Origin: Scortum barcoo | Lineage: Eukaryota; Chordata; Actinopteri; Centrarchiformes; Terapontidae | Reading direction: 5' to 3' | Length of the DNA: 64,000 nt | Assembly (NCBI GenBank): GCA_023238725.1 | Contig: CM041550.1 | Coordinates: 10,308,440 to 10,372,439, forward strand | In this document: positions 48,866 to 61,908 of the stretch, one piece after another | How the letters are laid out: the number at the start of each line of letters is the position of its first letter | Numbering within the stretch: position 1 is the stretch's first letter | Notes under the pieces: generated by a model | The model's input: the letters and a program-made list of their open reading frames with translations, nothing else | The model's database searches: none | What the model was told of the DNA's origin: nothing | Position numbers and translations under genes: made by a program

Positions 48866-51800
48866 TTTACCTGCAGTGTACGATGATCGGGCAGGAACGA
48901 CACCTCTGTAGCATTTGTTCACCTTCCTGAAAAGCAGGAACAAGGGACAGCAGAGAAAGAAGGGAGAACAAAGAACAGATAAAACACTTTAATACAGATG
49001 ATTTTATTATAAACTTTGTAATCGCAACTAACCCTACTCACACATTCAAAGAAAAGACATAAATGACTTGTTGTCAGGAATTCAAGACATTAATAAATGC
49101 ATACAACACAAATATTAATGTCTCTGGTGCAGCTTCTGGTGCAGTGAGTGAGAAGAAAACAAGAAGAATGTGACCAAGAAGGAAGAATAAATAACGTGAT
49201 AGACGAAACCAGTAAGACCAGAAATGAGGTGAGGAACGTCAGCACGAGTCAAAATAGAAACAGCGTGCGGCGGTGGAGATGGTGGGACAGTGAGGTGTTA
49301 AAACAGGAAAGAATAGGTGAAGAGGAAGCCACAGATTCACTGTCCCTCTTTTGCAGCAGCCAGTCACACCTGCCAATGCTCATTTTTGTGACTATGCAAC
49401 TGGAGCCAGAGTACTAGCTGCAAACCACAAAAATGACACTGGGAGATGTTAAAAATACAAACCTATCAACCTGCACACTGGGAGAGAGGGAGAGAGAGAG
49501 AGAGCCGAGGTGATGGATGGTGGGGTATGAAGTGTGCGGCCTCAGGGGGTCTTATCTGATGACAAACCATGCAGACTTGACGTGAGTGATGGGAAACAGA
49601 GAAAACAAAGATGGATGTGGTGGAGGCCATCGGCAGGATTCAAATCACACACACTGCATCCTGACCAAACCTGCTCTCTCTGCCTTGTGTTTACTTATTA
49701 AAACATGACCACCTGCTGAAACCAAGGACGTGTGTGGGGTGGGGGGCAGCCTGTGCGTACATGTAACTGCGTAGTGTTTTTTACCTTCGGAAGTCGAGCA
49801 GCGGCCTCGTGGATGTGGGGATGCCGTCAGCCGGCCAGCTCAGCAGGTGAAACTGCGTCAAGGTTCTGGTTTCCTGCGTCTGGACGTTCTTCAGGTAGAA
49901 GCTTCGCACCAGGAAGTCCTTGCACCAGATGTGCTCTGACACCAGGTTCACCTGATGAACACCAAGAGGGAAGGAGTGAGAGAGAGAGGGAGAGCGGGCA
50001 GCAAAGAAAAGTTAAAAAAAATGGAGACAAGGGGGTAAAAAAAAAGGGGGATTGTAAAAAGGGGTATCCTGCACACTGAATTTTGCAACCTCCAGTGTTT
50101 CAACCCATTATCCAAAATGGAATACCTATACAAAATAAAACATAACTAAAAATTAAATTGTATGTTATACAATTTCTTAGTTCTTTAGTTTTGTTATAAC
50201 AGATGAGAGGAAATAAATCTGTGTGTGACCTCAGTTTGGCACCAGGGGGAGACATTCCATGAAAATAAGGAAATTGACATGCTGTGTTTTTTTCCTCAAG
50301 AGGGTTTTATGTCAAATTCCTCATTTGAACTGTGTTGTAAGACAGTGCTGAATGTAAAAACATTTGTTCAGTAGGAAACATTTGATTTCTCTCAATGCTA
50401 TTTGACCTCAGGCAGCTGATTTTAATTTTTACTGGGCTGCAATATAGAGAAGCATTCTTCACCTGCTCTGATGTTACAGAGAGGCTCGATAACACAAGCG
50501 CACAAAGGCCTTAGTGTTGCGTCAGACCACAGAGAATAAGGTAAATGACACGAGGGGTGCTACAGGTGATCAGAAATATTTAATTTGTGGATGAAAAATT
50601 CTGTATTTTTGGGGGTATTTCTTTAAATTCTAATCACTCTTATCACCTATCACTTGTTATCAATTTCTGTTTCAGTTTAAGAGATCTGACTTTTTACATC
50701 TCTGAGATTTGAGATCACTCTCAGATTAATCTGAAGTAATTAATTTTTCAACATGTAACTCTGTCCCTCTTTTCTGCATATGTGTTTAGAACAAAACTAT
50801 TAAGATAGCAGATCTAATGCAGGGAAGTCGTGCTTATTGCACCAGATGTTGGTTACTGGGAAAGCATCATAAAAGAAATTAAATGTTGCGAGTTACAACA
50901 GGAAATTAACCTCGTAGATGTGGTACAGCGACGAGCCCTCATCAGGCCAGTATCGCTCGCACTGTTTCTCTCCGTCTTCCACCAGAGCTGTCATCATCAC
51001 TATCACTGTGCAGCCGTTCTCCCACACCATCTGTAGGTTGGAGAGAACACACACGCACACACATCTGATTGTCACACTCAAATAAATCGGTGACATCCGA
51101 AAGTAACAAGGCAGATGTCCTGCAGATGGGCTGAATGGTCCAGTGGCCCATATAATTTTAATTGAACAGTAAAAAAAGTAAAGCCACTGAATTGGGAGTG
51201 AGACAGGAAGAAGAAACAACAACAAAAGGGAAAATCGCGCTGACCTGCCAGAAATCAGCAACAGTGTGAGGCAGCGGTCCCTGTGTGGCGATATAAGCCG
51301 GCTGGCGAGGGTCATGATCGACCTATGGGGTTAAAAAGGAAAAGGATACATTCCCAATACAGTATAAGGTACAACCATAAATGGATTGAATTTTAAAGAC
51401 TGGATCAGGTCTGTGCGTTTGTATTTAGACAGAGTGAGAAAGGACAGGCTTTGCACAGAAACACAGAAAGTAAGTAAAGTAACTAGCCACCATATTCACA
51501 GTTCATTGCTACAGTGAAAGTCTTTTTGCAATACAGCATGCATTGAGAATGACTGTTTATTTAAATCTTGTTGTTTTATGGGGAAAATCTTTGACAAACA
51601 AGTCATTATGGATATCATTGTGGACCGTGAGTGTGTTGGATTCTTACAATGATGCTGGCGTTGATGTAATCTTGTTTATTGGGGTTCACTTCAGTCTTCA
51701 GCTTCACCCGAGAGTGGTCATCTGTCAGAGAAAACGGATTTCAAGAGTGAGTCACTCAATGAAAGAAATTCCCATTTCCCTCTTGCTGTGCAGTTTTTGT

Positions 51801-54800
51801 CCAGTGAAATGTTTGTCCTGCACATGCACGTGTGAGCGTGTTGTGCACTAAGCAGGGCGATCGATGCCTCATAATGCAAATGACAGCTTGACCAGATGAT
51901 CAGATAGAGTGACACATTGATGAACTAACAGGGGAGGGATCCTGCGTGTCTGTTTTTGTCCATGTTGCCCGGAGCTTGAGCCACAGCTACTGAACTGGGG
52001 TCAGCCTGGTAGGAGCACAGAGCCTCCCACTCCTTCTGGAGGCGGTCCTTATTACGCAGGTGATCCTCCATGTAGGCCTGATGGAGAGATGATGAACAGG
52101 AGGTTAACTGTTGTATAGGTTAATATCAGCTAAACAACATCAAGGATGATTTTTACAGCAGGATATTTCCATTGCTCTGGTTGGGCACAGACTCACCAGG
52201 ATCATGTGACCAGTGGAGATGTCCATGTTAGACTGGGCTGGCTCTTCGCTCCAGGACGGGGTGGAGCTGTGGGTGGAGGAAGGGCTGTGCTGGGGGCCGT
52301 CGCTGAACTGGGAGGAAACACTGCTGACGCGGGACGTGTCCGTGCCCCTTCGGCCGCCTATGTTGGACCCCGCCATGCCGCCGCTCACCCCGGCCAAGCA
52401 GTCCTGGCGGCACAGGGAGGATTTGGACGCCATGTGCTGCCGACACAGCTCCTGGATGGAAAGTAAGGAAGAAGTAAAACTTCAAAATAAAAATAATGAA
52501 TTGATAACAACCCTGCAATTAAGCATTACTAAAGATGTTGATTCATGGAATAATCAGTTACTGAATAATTTTGTGTACTCAAAATAAAAAAATATAAAAT
52601 ATATATTTAAAATTTTTGTCTTTTATGGAGCTGTTAAAAGATTTTACAATCTATATAAACCCACATTTATTACATTTATTACACATTTATTGTCCTTTTG
52701 ACCACACAGATTGTGGCTTTTTACGCTTTTCCAACGCTTTTTTCATTATGACGACATCAAAGTAAAAACAAATGAAACCTCTGCAAAATGATATCAAATG
52801 GCCTTTCCTCAGTCCTGAATCTCTGTGCGCTGCATTACCTGGTAGTCAAAGTGTGTCTCTGCTCCTCCCTCTGGCCCCAGGCCAAGCTTGCTTGCCATTG
52901 GCCACTTGCTGAACGTAGTGCCTGAAACAAGCTACAGCCATGGCCAATACCAGCACGCCTCCTACGACTGCCATGGAAACAAGGGTGATGACTGTCCCAC
53001 TGGAGCCCTGGGAAACCCTGGTTACCTGAGGGAGACCCCGTGCATCTGTCCTCTGGGAAAAAAAGACATCGTAAACAGTGCTGAATGAGATAAGGGCTCA
53101 TAGGCAGGGAAAACAAGGAAAACAGATTACTATCTCACAAAAGTGCGATTGTTGAAGTGCAGATGTTGCCTTTGGGAGTAGTCAACCCTGAGCTAACCTA
53201 CCCCGGGGAATCTGCCCTCACCACTGAAATTCAAAGGCCACTCAATTCATTTGTCCATTTGTGTCTGTGTAACTGTACATGACAGCAAGGTGTGCTCAGT
53301 GAGAGGTTGACGTTGAGTTTTAAAGACAGAGGTCTGGAAGTAGAGGTCGAGGCAGTATGAACCAGGAACACATTAAAAAGACAGCAGAGGCTCAATGTGG
53401 ATCAGTGAGCATTGGGACAGAACATGACACACATCCGTGTTGTAAGTTTTAATTTGTCCAGAGTGTGTCATTGCACCTCTTCTTCTTCTTCGTCTTTTCT
53501 ATATTTCGAAGCGGTTTTCACTACCCTGCCTGATCAAACTGAATTTAACATTACAGCCTTGTCATTTTAATCGAAAGCAGGTGCACGGCTCCACATGCAG
53601 AGACTGAATCACCACGCTCCTGTTCACTCTAGACGTCACTCCAAAGAAGAAATGCAGCTTCGCCAATAAAATAAATTGACTGACCAGCCTTGAGAGGATG
53701 AATTCATTTCTTAATCATAGCCTACGTTCTAACTACAATAGCATCCACATACTCTTACCCTGTATGTTTAAAGCTAAAGAAATTGCCTTTTGATATAACA
53801 CCAATGTGGATAAAATCACTAGGAGCTACTGAATTTGAAACCAACAATAAAACAATCATTGGTGCAGAAACGTAATGTCTGTGTGTGAGTCTTGCTGCCA
53901 GAAATAAACCTTTACATGTCTTCTGTTGACTGGAGGGCTACCCTGTTGTTCCCTTGATGATGTGTGTTCTTCTATGGTACCATGGCACGTGTATGGTAAC
54001 GTTAAAATAGCTGTTTTCCCTCACTGTTTATATGTATCTTTACACTTTAATTGACTTGGAGTAGTTACCCTCCCCATCATTAATTCATGATACTTTCCTA
54101 TTCTTTTGTCTATTAATCAAAATACTTAAATCATCTGACTGCCATCTCTTCAGCGTTTTAATAAATATACAAATCATGCATTCTTTTATTCTAATACATT
54201 CAAATTAATTGAAAAAAATATGAAATTTCGGAATGAATTACCCAGAACTGACAAAGTGTTTTTCAAGTGTTGATACTATGGATGATTTATGACATCAGTA
54301 CCTCACATATTTTATGTTCTGGTAAGGGCAATTTTCTGTAGCCCTGAATTTGGTGGGTGTATAATCCATCATACACTAAATCTGAGATGTCGGCGATGAT
54401 TCAGAGACCTGGAATCTGTCTGTTTGTGTGAGCGGTGAATAACGAGGTTAATGACACCTGTGACTGTTGCCATAGCACCTGGGAGCCACAGTAGGGAGGA
54501 GGGTGTGGGAGGGGTGGAAGAGATGAAGCACCATGGCAACAAGTGAAATGCTGGTTAACATGAGCGTGTTGCCGCGCCGATTTGCTCTGGCCACTTGCCC
54601 TCCAGGTGGCACACACGCTCGCAGGGGTTTCTGCACACTGACATTACGGCGCAAAGTCCGGTGCTGGATGGAAAACAAGCTCCGGTGGTGACATAGATGC
54701 ACTGCTGTACATTGCTCGCGCTTATCACAAAGAATGGAGCAAATGTTCCTCATCAGCACCTCCTTTTAATGGTATTCTTGACTGATTCAGATAAAAAAAA

Positions 54801-55295
54801 TATTAGACTTTCAAGAGCCAAATGAGACTTGTATTCATGTTATGGCCTGAATCTGATCTATCAAGTTAGGGTCCATGGCTGAAAAGATTAAAGCGAAAAT
54901 GGTAAAAAACACAGAGGAGTGATTATGTCTCTGTTGCCTTGACGACTGCTCCATATGTCACTAATAGGAGGCCTACAAAGGAAATTGTTCTCTTAGGCAA
55001 AGTGTGTTGGTGTGTATCAAGTACCTCCCCCACACCGGTCTGTACAATCTTCAGGCCTGTCTCGGACTCCAGGAAGCTCTTTTCAGATACTGTTTGGGGG
55101 GCGGACAAGACAAACATTTTGTTATTGGTTGTGAGATAAAAAAAAAAAAAAACAACAAGTTTGGCAAAATGATATTTGAGGAATAATCTGTGAGAGCAAC
55201 AGTACAACTCACCCACACATATCACTTGTGTGGGCACATAGGTGTGAGCGTGTCTGTGTCTGTATGTGTGTGTGTGAGAGTGTGTGTGTGTGAGT

Positions 55296-55327
<32 letters not shown>

Positions 55328-58300
55328 TTCTGAGCCTCACCAGCTTTAGCAGCCACCTCTGCAGCCGTCATGTTGTGTTCATTCTGGCGGATACGGAACG
55401 TCAGCGCAGGACCCACAACACTGGCAACACAAAACCACACACACACACACACACACGTTGGATGCTTCTACGCTGTGAAAAATATTCTTTCTGTGTAAAA
55501 TAGTAAAATGTATAACTCTCATACATCTTACCTGATGTTGATGAAGCTGCTGGTTGTCAGGTGTATCTTATCAGCCAGTAGCTCCAACAGCTTCACTCCT
55601 TCATACAGACTCAGGGGACTATGAAAAAAAAAAAAAACATCATCCTCCTTTTAAACTGCATGTTTAAAAATATTTGCTTCCGGTTATTGGCAATTAATAT
55701 GACATTTAGGGATTTCACCTGTTGCCTGTTCAGGTGTGTCTCCACAGGCAGAGATGTGCTTTATGTTTTAGCAGTTAATTTGTATTAAACTGAAGGAAGT
55801 TCATTTTGAGTCAAGCACTGACCTGCGGTTGGTGACAATGTACCCGTACTCCTCCTTGCCTCCTGTGCCCTCAACCATTGGCGGCCTTTGCTCCTTCAAG
55901 CCTTGTTCGGCCCCAGCAGGAGCAGCCTGCGGAGGCTGGGAGACAGGCGGGGGCAGGCTGGCGCTCTTGGCTGGAGGCGTGGCTGTGACTGAGGTGGAGG
56001 AGGGGACGGCGGGGTTGTCGGGGGGGCCGGGAACGGGGGCAGGCTTCTCTGGCTTACGGGACACACTGTCCGTTTTTAACAGCTGCATTTACGGGGGGAA
56101 ACGACAGAAGGCCTGTCTGTAAAAGAGAGTGTATGACTGCTTCTTGTGAATGCTGATGTTGATAATGGGTGCTGACATACCTCTTTGAGGGTGATGAGGT
56201 CTTTCTCAACTGGATCTGTGTTAAGAGAGCAAATAAGACAGTAAAACACAAATCAAACAATTTGTTCCATAACACCTGCTTTACCGGCACAACATGGTTG
56301 AAATCATTGGTAAGACAGACAATTTAAAAGATTGCAGGCTGCAAATTTTAACCTTCTTGTGTACAGTTGTAGATGTTGAAGCTTCATGATAACAATATGT
56401 GTGTACAACAGGGATCAGAGGACTCCCTCCCCCCTTTACATTATACTTCCATTAAAGCGAGAGTTGGTAAGATTAGGAGAAAGTCCTTTAATTTTAAAAA
56501 TCACAGCAACTATAAGTTCCAGGTCCATCCTCCTCTCTCTATGGTGCACACCAGCTCACCTCCTTAGAGGCAGCAGGTCATTTTTAAACTAGTTACTTAC
56601 TACTGCTTTAAAAGCCACAGGTAATAAGTGAAACACTGCACCTGTCTTGTCCTGGGCCTGCAGCAGCTGCAGGATGAGGGCCAATTTGTAGAGCTGCTCC
56701 TGACTGAGCTCTCTGGGGTCAACTCCGTATCTCTTCAGGACTCCTGACATCCTCTGGAGCAGGCCGTCTGACACAAGGAGAATAAGGTTAGCGTCATCTT
56801 TGCACTGCCCAGTGTAGAACCTGGATGGATGTTCTAGATAAGCACACTATGAGTGAATCTGTTGAATTTATGTGACGTGAATTAAGTTCAAGTAAGTCTG
56901 AGTTCCTTTCCCTCACCATTGTTTCCAGACAGAGTGCTGTAGTCCTGAGGAACCTTTTTGCTCTGCAGCGCTGGTTGTCTGCCAGCAGTACCAAGTCTCT
57001 CCTCTAGGGTGTAGTCTTCCACATAGTCCACTGGTATCTCCAGTTCCAAGTCCTCATAATAAGGCAGACCTGCTTAAAACACAATAGGTTATGATGGTAA
57101 AAAAATGTCATAATGTATGTAACTGTTTAAGAAATAAGACTGACTCCATGTTATTTGAGTGTCGACATGTTTTATTTTGAAAAGCCTGTTTACCCGCAGG
57201 AGCCATGGGAGGGGCCCCTCGGTGGCGATAAGAGGGCTGTGGGGACGTCAGGTACAGAGACAAGGCTTCCTGTAGCAGCTGCCTGTCACGCTCCCGCTCT
57301 CTCTGATTGGCCTGAGACCTTGAAGATGGGCGAAGATAACTGCCCCCTGCCCCAATGAGCGATCTCTCTATATCATCTTGGTACCTATGCTGAAATTAGG
57401 AGAAATAGTATGCTTATTTAGCACATGCATGCATGAGTGTGACAGAGAACATTTTTATTAATATCTGAGTTTTTCATATTCTGTGTACCTGGTGGTATGT
57501 GTATGGGTCCATGGAGGCTGTCTGCATACGTAGTGGGGACTGAGGAGGCTCGACAATCATGTAGTCCATATAGTTGCCGGCGGGAGGATTGGAGCTGGAC
57601 TTAGAACTGTGGTGGTTGGAGATGTGCTGTTTGGACCTGGCAACCCAGAGAGAAACAAAAAGAGTGTTAGGATGGATACAGAGGGGATAAAAAAGAAGGA
57701 AAGAAGGTGGCTTAGGGTGAAATGACTAACTTAATCTGACTCCATCATTTGACTAATTTGTATTTTTGTAAAATTGTGTTTTCTCACTAAATATCACTGT
57801 TAACTGGAGAGTACTTACTGTAATGAATGAGAAGAGGAGGAGGAGGAGGAGTTCGGTTTAGAGGGTTGGGTGGTATGGGGAACTCTCTTTAGCTCCTTTG
57901 ATAAAATGTACTGGGTAATGTCGTCTTGCCAGGAAAGACCTACGCATGCACACACACGCACGGCAATTAAAGAAAGCCACAGAAGCGAGAGAGAGTGAGA
58001 GTGCAAGACCGAGATGTGTTTGTGTGTCTGTGTAAGAGAAAGATTCCTGAAATCAATACTTGTAGGAGCTCTGCTGAAGTGCCTGTGTTATGAATGGATT
58101 TCTGCCTGTATTCATAAAGCGTCCATCAGGTCAGCACATTGGTACTAGTTTAGTGCATGACCACATGAATTCCACTAGGACTAACGCAGTGCCTTCTATA
58201 TCACATTATTAACCATGCTGGCAAGCTAATAATGTGATATAGGCAAGAAAAATAAATAATTAAGATAAAAAATAATGACAATAACAATTACACACAACCC

Positions 58301-61300
58301 TTGTCTTTTGTCACAGTAATGTAGAAGCAATGTAGTGTTCATTTTAACAATTTTAGCTTTGTCAGGGATGGTTAGTGAAGATTTTTATGCATCATAATCT
58401 CACCTTGTAGCATGAGCTGTTTAAGGACTTCCTGCATCCTCTTCAGAACAGGAACTGACACCTGGTACCGGACCAGGTCCTGCTTAGAGGTACGACATTG
58501 ACCAAACAGGCCGTCTGGAATAAATACACACACACACACAAAAAAAACATTTTTAACCTTTAATTTGCCTGGGTTGTTTCCTGAAATGTACTTTCTGAAA
58601 TGAATTTCACAGGGCGTCAGGGATTCTGAGCTAAAAAACTGTATGAATTTCCCCATAAATATTTCAGTGAAACTGCCCTTGAGGTACAGTACAGTACTTT
58701 GCATTACCCACAATTCCCACACCACGCTAACCCACAGCAGTGAGTCATAGTTTTGAAGTACGTCCCACACACTTACACTGCTCGTCACCGTCCCTTTGAC
58801 GAGGTTCTGCCACCTTCAGTGTGTGTGCTTTAGAAAGTAATTTATGAAACTTTTGAAATAGTTGCTGACTTATAATAACCTAGACTCAAATAATAGGATT
58901 TCAGTTTTTTTGTCTGTCAGGATCATAAATGAATCCGCTCTTTGAACACCTACAGTGCACAAACAAAGCACCAATTCCGCACACTGTGTCAACCTTAGCC
59001 CACACTATTTCACGCATCTACTCTTCAGCCAATAACGAGCTGATGCATCATTCCTAGATTCACAAAGTTAGGACTTACTGTCAGCCTGTATCATTCCACT
59101 GAGGAGTGTCAACCTCGTCTAAATCATAAATTAACGATTATTAGCTAAGAACATAAGCCGCAACGACCAAGCGGTTCAGCTGTCCACCAGAAAGTAAAGG
59201 TCAAAGAAAGGGAGTGAGATACTGAGAATCTGACAGAGCTATCACTGTGATGTTGTTTCACTCTGAACTCTCAGTGAGATATTTCTAAAGAAAAAACACT
59301 GCCAGGCCGTGATGTGATGGGAATAAAGATAAAGCGGAGCAGACTAAGTATTATCTGGCGCACTGATGAGTCATCACAGTCTTTCACTACACCGGCTAAA
59401 TCTCACACAACCCAACCTGCCACAGGGAAACGGTGAATTCTTACGCTGGTGGAGGATTAATGTGTTCATACTGCCACAAATGTTGTAAGAAACACTTAAA
59501 AGCTTATTTTTTGCCACTCGACGCATTGAAGAGCAAGCAAACTGGCATGTTTTTACTTTACTTCTCTTTTGTTGTCTGAGAGAACTTGTTTCCCCCCACT
59601 GAACACAAAGCAAATGAGACGCACTTTCCACTTGTATTTTCCTTCCCAGCCGGTGAAACCCCATCATTAAATCATAAATAGGCCGACAGTGATGATGCGA
59701 AATGAAAACAGGATATGACTCTACGCCAGTGGAGTAGAAACATGCCAGCTCTTATTCCTGGCGGTGAACTGACTGATGATGTAGACAAGAGGAACAGGAG
59801 GAGGAGAAAATGGGTGATGAATGGGGAGAAGATGGCAAACTGCATTATTTCTGGAGCTCGGGTTATTTTTGCAGATATTGTTTATTTTGTGCAGGGAACA
59901 CGCTGTAGTATTCAGCGTAGGACATGGGAATATGTTAAATGGAAATGAAATGCAACGTTTGATTCAAATGCCATGATTAAAAAAAAAAGGCCCACATTTA
60001 TTATTGTCAAATGAATTGTGATGACAAACATCCACTGATCAGCATGAGCCCAACATCACAACGGTACTGTCAATCAGAGTGAATACCTGAACACGCAAGC
60101 TTTTTACAACAGACCCACCAAACATTCCCTGGTTAGCTGTCTGGATGCCTGCTGTACATCAACCCGTTGTCCTCCATGTCAGTGCCTCAAGGAGCGGCTG
60201 TTTGACAAGGTCAGGGTGCTAATAACCGGAGCACTCGGGGCCGGGTGACACAGACCTGTCACAGTAACAGACCCTACAGGCTTACAGGGGAGACGTCTGC
60301 AAGAATACTAATAATCACGATCTTGGTTCCACAGGTGGAGATGGTCAAACCAGCAGAACCTGCTTGATCCTACTCAGTCAGGACCACGAGCAGGCCTACA
60401 TTAAAAAAACATCCATCGACATGCACTCTGCCTGGAACGCAGCCAAGCCGATGAGGGAGGGCCGGCTGCACATCCTGTCACAGACTGTGGTCCACATAGC
60501 ACACCCAGGTACATGAGACCATCGCTGATCTTCCAGATGACTAGTGGCACGCAGCAAGCCGGAAGAAAGAAAACAACTTTAACTACAAGAAACAGTGACG
60601 TCTGGAGATTTGCTGCAGAGACAGCCGGCTGTGCTGTGCAGTGAGCAGACATCATTAGACGTTTCAGACAAACAATTCCTCAAAGCCTGTGGGTGCATCG
60701 CTGCCATCGGCAAGATGTAAAACCAGCAAGATATAATTTATTTTGCTCCGTTCAATTAAAATATTCATGGTTGTTGATTGTGTGGTGCAAAAAGACTCTT
60801 GTCTGTTGGTGACAGAGGCCAGCTGCAGTCTCTACATCATCACTAAACACATAGAGAGACGTAAGTGATATTTGATACTCCCATTCAACTCCAGGTCCGT
60901 CAGCAAACAAGCCTGCATCAAAAAAAGTTGGAGTGATGAATCAAAATAAGCTTTATTGTCTATGTGTACACATACAAGGAATTTGACTCCTTTTTTCATT
61001 ACTCTAAATGTGCTTGAACAGAAATAGATAGATGGTATAATGTTGATTTGACTGTTGCTCCTGGTTGTCTCATGCAGTCAAACACCTCTACAGCACAATG
61101 TCTCAACACGGCAACTTATTATTCTTTGTGTGCTAGTTACTGGGGGGGGGACTATGTGTGTCCATGGAGACTGTGGTGTTTTATGCTCTCGTGGACTTTT
61201 ACATTTTCCTCCCACGAGCTGAAAAACATTCTGCATTGTAGGTTGGTGAGGTGACAGAGTCGGAGACACAGAGGGCTCATTTCAACCAATCAAAGTGACG

Positions 61301-61908
61301 ACCATTGAGTGGTCTCTACACCTATTGTTTTTCCTGCCATGTCCACCCTCAGACTCTCAGATGAGCATAAATATAAACCCGTGCCCGCTCCCGAGCTGCG
61401 AGTGTGCCGATCCATTTGGTATTCTGTCCAATGGCTGTGCGTAAGTGCAATTTCCACAGAGAAGTGCGTAAGTGTGTGTCAGTGACTCATCGCTGTATTA
61501 GCACAACAACTGTGGGGGAGTCGACCTCACAGTGATGTCAGTGTTGCTATGGAGACAGTGGAGCGGAGGAGGGGCTTAGATAAAGATGAGGAAAGGCAGA
61601 GGGGCAGGAGACAGACACATGGGGCTGAGGGAGGAAAAATCCTGGACTTGTGTTTATATATTCTCATACCAGGATTCCAGTGACTTGGAGTGTGTTTGTA
61701 TCAGTGTGTGTGTGTGCACAGCTGTGGCGTTCATAATTTAATATGCTGTAGAGGTAAAGAAAAGATTAAGAAAGTAGCAAAAGTTTAATGCTCAAGTTCA
61801 AAAAAGAGATTATGTTGATTGTGAGTGTATTTATCTGTGTGTGTGTGTTGTACTCACCATCTGAGCAGAACTGATCCCTTGTGCACAGTTTCCTCTCAAA
61901 CAGGCAAC
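47696..61908 (-). CDS. ptprna: Receptor-type tyrosine phosphatase-like N (IA-2), partial, two frame breaks
   Basis: IA-2 is a catalytically inactive receptor phosphatase of dense-core vesicles, a secretion regulator and diabetes autoantigen in humans. Exons (minus): 61858-61908, 58404-58514, 57819-57939, 57489-57636, 57194-57389, 56917-57069, 56642-56767, 56181-56215, 55823-56082, 55532-55618, 55341-55420, 55025-55089, 52839-53052 (membrane span), 52197-52451, 51930-52077, 51648-51721, 51245-51322, 50911-51030, 49785-49951, 48871-48926, 48583-48647, 47912-47985, 47696-47767. The signal-peptide exon lies beyond 64000. Visible: RESP18-type CLFERKLC and DGLFGQC, SFINISVVGPALTFRIRQNE, span VITLVSMAVVGGVLVLAMAV, NMDISTGHMIL, AYIATQGPLPHTVADFWQ, DFLVRSFYLKNVQT, CPIIVHCSDG, end LKALPQ. 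Breaks: an apparent 4-bp tandem duplication (CTTG at 52887-52894) and 2 extra bases (48900-48903). Removing 6 nt restores an exact frame over all 23 exons. Symbol assigned by family and synteny. Confidence 0.92.
47785..47805. repeat. GA microsatellite
   Basis: GA array in the last intron of ptprna. Confidence 0.85.
47879..47900. repeat. CA microsatellite
   Basis: CA array in the last intron of ptprna, about 12 bp beyond the donor of the penultimate exon. Confidence 0.9.
48829..48862. repeat. AT microsatellite next to a ptprna splice donor
   Basis: A pure AT array begins about 10 bases inside the intron after the donor at 48871 (GTAAAAAAAT, then AT repeats, on the minus strand). The adjoining exon is the one with a 2-nt frame break. 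Confidence 0.9.
53060..55020 (-). other. ptprna intron before the membrane-span exon
   Basis: About 2 kb of intron with no recognisable exon or RNA. Short frames on both strands have no family resemblance. Confidence 0.6.
55265..55327. repeat. GT microsatellite
   Basis: TG array with GAG interruptions in a ptprna intron, ending 13 bases short of the donor at 55340. The minus-strand His-Thr-rich frame here is just this repeat. Confidence 0.9.
55435..55456. repeat. CA microsatellite
   Basis: CA array in the ptprna intron just upstream of the exon at 55341-55420. Confidence 0.85.
58196..58242. repeat. Perfect 16-bp inverted repeat
   Basis: CTATATCACATTATTA (58196-58211) is mirrored by TAATAATGTGATATAG (58227-58242) around a 15-base loop, within the intron between the second and third visible ptprna exons. 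Confidence 0.9.
58515..61857 (-). other. Large ptprna intron
   Basis: About 3.3 kb of intron. At about 60110-61010 there is a GC-richer segment with CGGCTGCACATCCTGTCACAG-type sequence and, near 60949-60990, a block AAGCTTTATTGTCTATGTGT followed by ACACATACAAGGAATTTGAC that looks like an interspersed repeat end. No exon is recognised. Confidence 0.5.

Noticed and set aside
55222..55452. His-Thr repeat protein frame
   Set aside because: It is a translation of the CA/GT microsatellites at 55265-55327 and 55435-55456.
60110..60720. GC-richer segment in a large ptprna intron suspected to be a LINE coding remnant
   Set aside because: No reverse transcriptase or endonuclease motif could be read in any frame. 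It is left as unexplained intron sequence.
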